Shown here piece after piece: positions 40,043-45,961 of a stretch of DNA of 46,765 bases; positions within the stretch are counted from its first letter, which is position 1; every line of letters starts with the position of its first letter. Made by a program: the position numbers and the translations under genes. The notes beneath the pieces are model-generated. The model was not told where the DNA came from and made no database searches. It saw only the letters and a program-made list of their open reading frames with translations. This DNA comes from WYZ-LMO6 sp964509845. GTDB lineage: Archaea > Hadarchaeota > Hadarchaeia > Hadarchaeales > WYZ-LMO6. The stretch spans positions 1 through 46,765 of the forward strand of contig CAZDZG010000002.1 in the NCBI GenBank assembly GCA_964509845.1, in the 5' to 3' direction.

Positions 40043-40908
40043 GGGTGGCGATCTTCCCCGGCTGCGTGGCGGCCACGGAACAGTACGCCTGCGAGCTCTC
40101 CTTCCGGGAGGTGCTGAGGGAGCTGGGGGTGGAGGTGGTGGAGGTCCGGGGCTTCTCCTGCTGCGGCTGGCCCCTGCAGAACGTGGGGACGGTGAGCTGG
40201 GTTTACCTGGCGGCCCGCAACCTGGCCCTGGCGGCGGAGCAGGGGGTCCCGCTGGTCACCCTGTGCAACGTTTGCAACCGCCTCTTCTACGAGGCCAGGG
40301 CCCTGCTGGCCGGGAGCGCCGAGCTGAGGGAGAAGGTTTCTTCCCTCCTGAGGGAGGAGGGGAGGGGGCAGCCCGATGGGGTGGAGATCCTTCACCCGCT
40401 GGAGCTCTTCCACGACAGGATAGGGGTGGAGGAGATAAGGAAGAGGGTGAGGAAGCCCCTGAAGGGGCTGAAGCTGGCCGCCCACACCGGATGCCAGGCC
40501 ATCAGGCCCAGGAAGCTCAGGAGCATAGACGACCCCGAGCACCCGCAGAAACTCGTGAGGCTGGTGGAGGCCCTGGGGGCCCAGAGCCCCCACTACCCGG
40601 AGGCCCTGGACTGCTGCGGGGCCTACCTCTTCTACACCAGGAAGGACGCCTCCCTAACCCTGGCCGGGGAGAAGGTGGAGGCCGTTCAGAACTGGGGATA
40701 CGACGGGCTGGTGACCGTGTGCTCCAGCGGGCACAGGATGCTGGACGGGAGGCAGGACGCCGCGGCCACCACCATCGGGAAGCCCCTGAGCCTCCCCGTG
40801 GTCTACTACACCCAGCTCCTGGGCCTGGCCCTGGGCCTGGAGCCGGAGAGGCTCGGTCTCCAGCTCAACCGAAGTCCCGTGCGGAAGCTTCTGGAGAAGC
40901 TGGGCTGA
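40039..40908 (+). CDS. HdrB-like protein with degenerate second CCG motif (second copy)
   Basis: This 289-residue protein resembles HdrB. The first CCG domain is complete: FPGCVAATEQY, SCCGWPLQN, CNVC. In the second, HTGCQAIRP and DCCGAYLF are present, but the closing CxxC is changed to CSSG (TVCSSGHRML), so one cluster-ligating cysteine is missing. One noncubane cluster may thus be altered or absent. The protein is paired with HdrC as in the first copy but is clearly divergent from it, so the two HdrBC pairs probably have different partners or substrates. ATG 40039 overlaps the HdrC stop. Confidence 0.87.
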   Translation: MRVAIFPGCVAATEQYACELSFREVLRELGVEVVEVRGFSCCGWPLQNVGTVSWVYLAARNLALAAEQGVPLVTLCNVCNRLFYEARALLAGSAELREKVSSLLREEGRGQPDGVEILHPLELFHDRIGVEEIRKRVRKPLKGLKLAAHTGCQAIRPRKLRSIDDPEHPQKLVRLVEALGAQSPHYPEALDCCGAYLFYTRKDASLTLAGEKVEAVQNWGYDGLVTVCSSGHRMLDGRQDAAATTIGKPLSLPVVYYTQLLGLALGLEPERLGLQLNRSPVRKLLEKLG

Positions 40909-40963
40909 GCGGGGGAGGACCACGGACCCGCGGGAGCTGGACGGTCTCTTCTGCCCCAGGAGC

Positions 40964-42394
40964 GTGGCCCTGGTGGGGGCCTCCTCCGATCCCTCCTCAG
41001 GGGGATACGCCTATGCGGCTCACCTCCTTCAGGACTTCAAGGGGAGGTTCTACTTCGTGAATCCCAGGACGAAGGAGGTGCTGGGGGTCAGGACCTACCC
41101 CAGCCTCCTCGACGTCCCGGGGGAGGTGGACTACGTGATATGCTGCCTCCCCGCCGGGCGGGTTCTCCCCCTGCTGGAGGAGTGCAGGCAGAAGGGCGTG
41201 AAGCTCATCCACCTCTTCACGGCCAGGATGGCGGAGACGGGGAAGGAGGAGGGGGAGAGACTGGAGAGGGAGGTGGTGGAGGGGGCCAGGAGGCTGGGCC
41301 TCAGGGTGCTTGGACCCAACTGCATGGGTCTGTACAATCCGGAGGTGGGCCTGACCTATGGCTACCACTTCCCCCTGGAGCCCGGCCCGGTGGGGGGGAT
41401 CTTCCAGAGCGGGGGCCTCTCCACCGACTTCGTGCACTACGGCTCCCTCAGGGGGCTGAGGTTCAGCAGGGTGGTGAGCTATGGGAACGGAAGGGACTTG
41501 GACGAGGCGGAGCTCCTCCGGTACTTCGGCTGGCACCCCTCCACCCGGGTGGTGGCCATGTACGTGGAGGGGGTGAGGGACGGGAGGAGGTTCGCGGAGG
41601 CCCTGAGGGAGGTGGCGGCCAGGAAGCCCGTGGTGGTGCTGAAGGGGGGAAGGGGGAGGACGGGGGAGAGGGCCGTCCGCTCCCACACCGCCTCCGTGGC
41701 GGGGAGAAGGGAGGTCTGGAGGGGGGTGCTCAGGTGGGCGGGGGCCGTGGAGGTGGAGACCTTCGAGGAGCTCCTGGATCAGGTCGTGGCCTTCACCTTC
41801 CTTCCCCCCTGCGCCGGAAGGAGGGTGGCGGTCCTGGGGGGAGGAGGGGGAAAGAGCGTCCTCTCGGCCGACGTGTGGGAGGAGGAGGGGTTCGAGCTCC
41901 CCGACCTTTCCCCCTCCCTCAGGGAAAGGCTCAGGGAGAGGTGCCCTGGCGAGTGGGACTGGGTGGGGAATCCCGTGGATTTCTCCATCCTGCAGGAGCG
42001 CCCCATGATGCCGGAGGAGTGGCTGGAGCTCATGGAGGAAAGCGGGGACTTCGATTTTTTCGTCTTCAACCTCACCGAGGACGATCCCCTTCCCGGGGAG
42101 GTGTGGAGGTTCTGGATGGAGGAGCAGGTCAACGGTCTCCTCAGGTTCAGGGGCAGGGGGAGGCCCCTGCTGGCGGTGGTCCCCTCCGCCGGGCTGGACG
42201 CAGGGAAGCTCTCGGAGTGGAGGTGGGGGGACATAGGGGAGCTCAGGAGGAGGATGGTGGAGGGGGGAGTACCGGTCTTCCCCTCCCCCGAGAGGGCGGC
42301 CAGGGCCCTGAGGAGGTTCGTGGATTACTGGGAGAGGAGGTTCAGACGGGAAACCGCTTGGGTCAGGCCCCCTTCCTGCTCTTCAGGTAGTTGA
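40964..42394 (+). CDS. ADP-forming acyl-CoA synthetase alpha chain (second copy), start uncertain
   Basis: This 476-residue protein (from GTG 40964) is a second CoA-ligase alpha chain. The CoA-binding domain begins ALVGASSDPSSGGYA; GPNCMGLYNPEVG and FQSGGLSTDFVHYG follow; SHTASVAGRREVW carries the likely phospho-His. A third domain has RRVAVLGGGGGKSV. In-frame codons upstream read DPRELDGLFCPRSV, the normal family N-terminus, but with no ATG, GTG or TTG. An ACG at 40922 just after GGGGGAGG, or a CTG at 40937, is the likely true start. The third domain diverges from the first copy. No ATP-grasp beta chain is near. It converges on etfA with a 32-nt overlap. Confidence 0.8.
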   Translation: MALVGASSDPSSGGYAYAAHLLQDFKGRFYFVNPRTKEVLGVRTYPSLLDVPGEVDYVICCLPAGRVLPLLEECRQKGVKLIHLFTARMAETGKEEGERLEREVVEGARRLGLRVLGPNCMGLYNPEVGLTYGYHFPLEPGPVGGIFQSGGLSTDFVHYGSLRGLRFSRVVSYGNGRDLDEAELLRYFGWHPSTRVVAMYVEGVRDGRRFAEALREVAARKPVVVLKGGRGRTGERAVRSHTASVAGRREVWRGVLRWAGAVEVETFEELLDQVVAFTFLPPCAGRRVAVLGGGGGKSVLSADVWEEEGFELPDLSPSLRERLRERCPGEWDWVGNPVDFSILQERPMMPEEWLELMEESGDFDFFVFNLTEDDPLPGEVWRFWMEEQVNGLLRFRGRGRPLLAVVPSAGLDAGKLSEWRWGDIGELRRRMVEGGVPVFPSPERAARALRRFVDYWERRFRRETAWVRPPSCSSGS

Positions 42395-43337
42395 TGAGGG
42401 CGGGAAGCACCTGGTAAAGGTCCCCCACGATTCCGTAGTCCGCCACCTTGAAGATGGGGGCGTCGGGGTCCTTGTTGATGGCCACGATGAGCTTGGAGTC
42501 CCTCATCCCCGCCAGGTGCTGGACCTGGCCCGAGATGCCCACGGCCATGTACATCTTGGGCTTCACCTTGTGCCCCGAGAGCCCCACCCAGTGATCCTCC
42601 GGCAGCCACTTCAGGTCGGCGGCTATGGGTCTGGAGCATCCCAGCGTGGCCCCTATCAGGCTCGCCAGCTCCTCCAGCAGCTTCAGGTCCTCCTTCTTCC
42701 TGAAGCCCCTGCCGCAGGAGGTGATGAGCTCCGCATCCTCTATCCTTATTCCCTTCACCTCCTTCGCTTTCAGCTCCAGGACCTTCTTCTCCACCGGCGG
42801 GATCTCGACCTTCACCTCCACCACCTCCCCCTTCCTGGACTCGTCCTTCGGGGGCTTCTCGAAGGTCCTGGGGGGAACGGTGGCGATCTGGGGCTTCGTC
42901 TTGGAGAACTCGGTGGCCACCACCATGGCGGAGATGGCAGGGCGCTCCGCCACCAGGATCCCCTTCTCCTTGTCTATCCTGAGGTTGGTGGCCCCGGCCG
43001 CGCATCCGGCGTTGAGCCTGGTGGCCAGCCTCGGGGCGGTCTCCCTCCCCCTCTTGGTGCCCCCTATCAGCAGGACCTCGGGCTTCGCCTCCTCCACCAC
43101 CCTGAGGAGGGCCTCGGTGTAGGTCTCCGGGAAGAAGGTGGAGAGGGAGGGGTGGTCCACCACGTAGACCACGTCGGCCCCGTAGGAGATGAGCTCTCCT
43201 TCCTTGCCCTTCACCCCGCTCCCCAGGAGGGCGGCGGCGAGCTTGGTCCCGAGGTCGTTGGCCAGCTCCCTCCCCTTGCCCAGGAGTTCCGCCGTTACCT
43301 CCAGGTTCTCGGAGAAGACCAGGACGGTCATCCTCAC
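42363..43337 (-). CDS. etfA: Electron transfer flavoprotein alpha subunit (EtfA)
   Basis: This 324-residue EtfA has the N-terminal Etf domain (LIGGTKRGRETAPRLATRL). The C-terminal FAD-binding domain has GCSRPIAADLKWLPEDHWVGLSG, the SGQVQHLAGM loop and INKDPDAPIFKVADYGIVGD. EtfAB passes electrons from acyl-CoA dehydrogenases and other flavoproteins; some are bifurcating. The start is GTG 43337, overlapping the etfB stop by 4 nt; ATG 43331 is an alternative. No acyl-CoA dehydrogenase is present, so the FAD oxidase/HdrD-type proteins in this window are candidate partners. The gene overlaps the end of the synthetase alpha gene. Confidence 0.95.
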   Translation of the reverse strand: MRMTVLVFSENLEVTAELLGKGRELANDLGTKLAAALLGSGVKGKEGELISYGADVVYVVDHPSLSTFFPETYTEALLRVVEEAKPEVLLIGGTKRGRETAPRLATRLNAGCAAGATNLRIDKEKGILVAERPAISAMVVATEFSKTKPQIATVPPRTFEKPPKDESRKGEVVEVKVEIPPVEKKVLELKAKEVKGIRIEDAELITSCGRGFRKKEDLKLLEELASLIGATLGCSRPIAADLKWLPEDHWVGLSGHKVKPKMYMAVGISGQVQHLAGMRDSKLIVAINKDPDAPIFKVADYGIVGDLYQVLPALINYLKSRKGA

Positions 43338-44128
43338 ACCTTCAGCACTCCCTCCTTGACCAGGGCCTTCACCAGCTCCTCCACCTGCTGGGAGACCTCC
43401 CCCTCCTTGAAGATGATGTTCTTCCTCCCCATCACGGGGGCCTCGGCCTTCATCACCTGGATGGCCGACCCGGCGAGCCCCACCTCCTCCTTGCTAAGGC
43501 CCAGCTCCGCGGCCCCCCAGGTGTCCACCTTCTTCTTGGAGGCGGCCATGATCTTCGGGAGGGTGGCGAACCTGGGCTCGTTGATCTCCTTGGTGACCGT
43601 CACCACGGCCGGCAGCCTGCCCTCCACCACCTCGTATCCCTCCTCCAGATCCCTCTCCACCACGATCTTGCCGTTCTCGATGGAGACGATCTTCCTGACG
43701 TAGGTGAGCTGGGGGAGGTTCAGCAGGGCGGCCAGCCTGGGCCCCACCATCCCGGAGTACCCGTCCATGCTGGCCTCGGCCGTCAGGACCAGGTCCACGT
43801 TCCCTATCTTCCTGATGGCCGCCGCCAGCACCCTGGCGGTGGCGAGGGTATCGGAGTTCTCGAAGGCTGGGTCGCTGAGCAGGTAGGCGTTGTCTATCCC
43901 CATGGCCAGGGCTTCCCTGAGGGCCCTCATGGCGTCCTGGGGCCCCATGCTGATGACGAAGGTTTCGGCCCCGTACTTCTCCTTGAGCCTGATGGCCTCC
44001 TCGATGGCGTTCTTGTCGAAATCGCTTATCTTCCTGGAAACGCCGTCCGTGATAAGGAGCCTGGTGCTGGGATCCACCTTGAGCTCGGCGGGATCAAAGA
44101 CCTGTTTGATGCACACCACGATGCGCAT
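43334..44128 (-). CDS. etfB: Electron transfer flavoprotein beta subunit (EtfB)
   Basis: This 264-residue protein starts MRIVVCIKQVFDPAELKVD, typical of EtfB/FixA. IRLKEKYGAETFVISMGP and LTAEASMDGYSGMVGPRLAALL follow, the latter being the recognition segment of the family. The longer frame to 44236 is rejected because the ATG at 44128 is 25 nt after a CTTTTATAG TATA box and begins at the conserved MRIVV. It forms an operon with etfA. Confidence 0.95.
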   Translation of the reverse strand: MRIVVCIKQVFDPAELKVDPSTRLLITDGVSRKISDFDKNAIEEAIRLKEKYGAETFVISMGPQDAMRALREALAMGIDNAYLLSDPAFENSDTLATARVLAAAIRKIGNVDLVLTAEASMDGYSGMVGPRLAALLNLPQLTYVRKIVSIENGKIVVERDLEEGYEVVEGRLPAVVTVTKEINEPRFATLPKIMAASKKKVDTWGAAELGLSKEEVGLAGSAIQVMKAEAPVMGRKNIIFKEGEVSQQVEELVKALVKEGVLKV

Positions 44129-44148
44129 CGCCTTTTTCAACTTTTCCC

Positions 44149-44157
44149 CTATAAAAG
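44149..44157 (-). promoter_or_regulatory. TATA box of etfBA (minus)
   Basis: On the minus strand this reads CTTTTATAG, centred 25 nt before the etfB ATG, so the transcript is probably leaderless. Confidence 0.7.
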
Positions 44158-44413
44158 ATTTTTTGTCCCGGTAGGGGTGCCTGCCGGAGCTGACGCTCGG
44201 CATGGCTGATCTCTCGCGCACGGAGACCGTATTCATGAGGTAGAGAACACCCGAGATCTCCCAGAAGCACGAAGTGATAGGCTGACGTCACCGCTGTGGT
44301 TGCCTCCCTGCCGGAGGAGGCCACCCGGTACGGAGGACTTGCTAAGGGTTTAACGAAAATTTTCACCTCTCCAGAACCCGGAGCCGTATCAACAGCTGAA
44401 AGCGGCCTTGGTT

Positions 44414-44468
44414 TAGTGCTTCGCTGATGCTGGTCGGCGTCCTCAGCTTTCCGGCTCCGGAGAGTCCA
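44414..44468. repeat. 55-nt direct repeat, left copy, ending at the gap
   Basis: This 55-nt stretch is identical base for base to 44569-44623 and abuts the run of N. It is most likely the overlapping end of one contig rather than a biological repeat. Confidence 0.95.
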
Positions 44469-44568
44469 NNNNNNNNNNNNNNNNNNNNNNNNNNNNNNNN
44501 NNNNNNNNNNNNNNNNNNNNNNNNNNNNNNNNNNNNNNNNNNNNNNNNNNNNNNNNNNNNNNNNNNNN
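44469..44568. other. Assembly gap of exactly 100 N
   Basis: The 100 undetermined bases are a conventional scaffold-gap length, flanked by identical 55-nt ends. The real gap is probably absent, and the contigs probably overlap here. Confidence 0.98.
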
Positions 44569-44623
44569 TAGTGCTTCGCTGATGCTGGTCGGCGTCCTCA
44601 GCTTTCCGGCTCCGGAGAGTCCA
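44569..44623. repeat. 55-nt direct repeat, right copy, starting at the gap
   Basis: This is the exact copy of 44414-44468, beginning immediately after the N run. Merging the two copies gives a continuous sequence in which the hairpins on both sides follow directly. Confidence 0.95.
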
Positions 44624-44732
44624 CGCTAGCCCCCTAGCTCTGAGAAACCGAGGTTCTGAGCCCTACGTCGCTAGGAACTGGACCTTGACCGCAGCCTCCT
44701 CAGACCTTGGGTCAAGACGGGAGGTAAGGTGG

Positions 44733-44858
44733 TGGGGCCGCCAGGATTTGAACCCGGGTTTGCAGGTCTCCTCGAGCTCCAGTGATACATCATCCTGGCG
44801 TCAGCAGACCTACTTTTTCACTGGAGCCTGCCGTGCTGCCAAGCTACACCACGGCCCC
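44733..44858 (-). tRNA. tRNA-Trp (CCA) with a 53-nt intron
   Basis: On the minus strand the ends GGGGCCG (44852-44858) and CGGCCCC (44734-44740) pair as the acceptor stem, with A73 at 44733. The D stem is GTGT/GCAC. The anticodon stem is GCAGG/CCTGC, with loop CTCCAGA and anticodon CCA at 44822-44824. The T stem is CCGGG/CCTGG, with loop TTCAAAT. Exon 1 is 44821-44858 and exon 2 is 44733-44767, giving a 73-nt mature tRNA without encoded CCA. The intron lies after G37, the usual archaeal position. A CTTTTTAG promoter lies 24 nt upstream of the 5' end. Confidence 0.95.
44768..44820 (-). ncRNA. tRNA-Trp intron with box C/D guide RNA features
   Basis: The intron shows the element order of the box C/D guide known from euryarchaeal tRNA-Trp introns. 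A box C-like GTGAAAA straddles the 5' splice site (44815-44821). An exact D' box CTGA is at 44801-44804, and a near-perfect C' box ATGATGT at 44787-44793. Directly before D', GTAGGTCTG (44805-44813) can pair over nine bases with CAGACCTGC of the spliced anticodon arm, spanning the exon junction. By the D-box-plus-five rule this selects residue C39. A second stretch, CTGGAGC (44776-44782), matches GCTCCAG around C34, but its D box is degenerate. That stretch also pairs in the splicing bulge-helix-bulge motif. Confidence 0.75.
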
Positions 44859-44877
44859 TTTTCTTCTAATCCCGGGA

Positions 44878-44885
44878 CTAAAAAG
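44878..44885 (-). promoter_or_regulatory. TATA box of tRNA-Trp (minus)
   Basis: On the minus strand this reads CTTTTTAG, about 24 nt upstream of the tRNA 5' end, so transcription would start close to the mature end. Confidence 0.6.
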
Positions 44886-44898
44886 GTTTTCCGGAGGG

Positions 44899-44905
44899 TT
44901 AAAAG
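44899..44905 (+). promoter_or_regulatory. TATA-like box of the SecB-like gene (TTAAAAG)
   Basis: TTAAAAG is centred 26 nt before ATG 44928. It lies only 14 nt from the tRNA-Trp promoter, so the two divergent promoters are back to back. Confidence 0.5.
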
Positions 44906-44927
44906 GGAACAAGGGGAAGTTCCAGCG

Positions 44928-45338
44928 ATGGAGATCTCGATCAGGCTGAGCCAGCTCTCGGCCCAGCGGATGTGGGAGCACGAGAAGCCCCTTCCCAAGG
45001 GGATGCAGCTCTCCACCAGCTTCAGCCTGGCGGAGGTCAGGAGGGAGGGGGAGAGGGTGGTGGTATCCTTCTCGGTCCTCATCCAGTACCTTCCCTCCGT
45101 GGCCCAGCTAAGCCTCAGCGGGAGGGCCGTCCTGACCGGGGAGGAGGAGGAGCTGGGGAAGGTGGTGGAGGCCTACGAGCGCAGGAAGCCTCCGCCCGTG
45201 GAACTCCTGCAGCCCCTCATGGGGGTCGTGCTGGCGGAGGCCATCCTGCTCGCCCGCTCCCTCAACCTCCCCTCCCCCCTTCCCCTTCCCGTGCTCAGGC
45301 CCGGACCGGAGGAGGAGAAACCCTCCTACGTGGGGTAG
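44928..45338 (+). CDS. SecB-like hypothetical protein
   Basis: This 136-residue protein has no family I can name with certainty. The pattern is two or three beta strands (LSTSFSLAEV, RVVVSFSVLIQYL, LSLSGRAVLTG), a charged linker, then a long helix PVELLQPLMGVVLAEAILLARSLNLPSP. It ends in a Pro-rich tail. This resembles the SecB-type chaperone fold (strands, then helix, substrate groove), though SecB is mainly bacterial. ATG 44928 fits the TATA spacing. The longer frame upstream is the antisense of tRNA-Trp and is rejected. Confidence 0.6.
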   Translation: MEISIRLSQLSAQRMWEHEKPLPKGMQLSTSFSLAEVRREGERVVVSFSVLIQYLPSVAQLSLSGRAVLTGEEEELGKVVEAYERRKPPPVELLQPLMGVVLAEAILLARSLNLPSPLPLPVLRPGPEEEKPSYVG

Positions 45339-45450
45339 GGGGGCTCAGGCCCTTCCTCCTCATCGCCTTGGCTCGGTTCTCGAGAGCCTCTTCCCAGCCC
45401 CCTTCCCCCCTAAGGAGGGGAGGGCTTAATTTCCTTGGCGGTCAAGGGAG

Positions 45451-45960
45451 GTGGTGTTGCGGAAGGGAGTGAGGATAGGGTGCGTGAGGGGGAACCCCGA
45501 GCCGGTGGGGGAGGGGCTCTTCAAGAGCGTCTTCAGGGTGGGACCGCTGGCGGTGAAGGCGTACAAGAGGTACGGGGGAAGGAACCCCGCGGAGAGGCCG
45601 TGGGAGCTGGACGCCAGGATAAGGGAGGCCCACGCAAAGGTTTCCTTCCTCCCCCGCTACCACGGTCTGGTGGTGGGGCACCTGGAGAAGGGGGGAAGGA
45701 GGAAGGTGGTCGCCCTTTCCTTCCACGAGTACGTGAGGCCCCTCAGGTACCGCTCCGTGGGGGAGCTGGGGAAGGTCCTGAGGCTGATTTTGGAGGCGGC
45801 GGATCAGGGGTACGTGCTCGACGTGAAGATGCCCAACTTCGGGATCAAGGGAGGAAGGGTGTACTACCTGGACGAGCTCGGGCTGGGAAAGGGGGTGCTT
45901 CCACCCGACCTGCGGGAGGGGCTGGCGGCCTTCCTCCGGCTCCTGCAGGGAAAGTCCTGA
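45451..45960 (+). CDS. Small protein-kinase-fold protein
   Basis: This 169-residue protein has sparse but recognisable kinase landmarks. GEGLFKSVFRVGPLAVKAYK carries a nucleotide-loop-like start and K36. YVLDVKMPNFGI (D124, K126, N129) resembles a catalytic loop, and VYYLDELG (D141) takes the place of the DFG acid. At under 170 residues it is a minimal kinase or pseudokinase, perhaps RIO/APH-like; the substrate is unknown. GTG 45451 lies 24 nt after a GCTTAATTT promoter element. A second GTG follows directly. It converges with the S16 peptidase. Confidence 0.65.
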   Translation: MVLRKGVRIGCVRGNPEPVGEGLFKSVFRVGPLAVKAYKRYGGRNPAERPWELDARIREAHAKVSFLPRYHGLVVGHLEKGGRRKVVALSFHEYVRPLRYRSVGELGKVLRLILEAADQGYVLDVKMPNFGIKGGRVYYLDELGLGKGVLPPDLREGLAAFLRLLQGKS

Positions 45961-45961
45961 G

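Larger units (their letters stand above)
44158..44732. other. Non-coding segment with nested inverted repeats, candidate structured RNA, interrupted by a gap
   Basis: No convincing gene is seen in this 575-nt stretch between etfB and tRNA-Trp. It contains many exact inverted repeats. CCGGAGCCG (44378-44386) pairs with CGGCTCCGG (44452-44460), enclosing AGCTGA (44394-44399) with TCAGCT (44443-44448). GTCCA (44619-44623) pairs with TGGAC (44679-44683), enclosing CTAGC (44626-44630) with GCTAG (44670-44674) and an inner GCTC/GAGC hairpin. TTGACC (44685-44690) pairs with GGTCAA (44710-44715). CCTCC (44303-44307) pairs with GGAGG (44313-44317). I could not find SRP or RNase P landmarks on either strand, so the RNA type and strand are unknown. 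Confidence 0.5.

Noticed and set aside
44094..44366. 90-residue minus-strand frame upstream of etfB
   Set aside because: It overlaps the etfB start in another frame, crosses the TATA box and lies in hairpin-rich non-coding sequence; no family is recognised.
44158..44732. SRP RNA or RNase P RNA in the structured segment
   Set aside because: I looked for the SRP54-binding loop and the RNase P core motif on both strands and did not find them.
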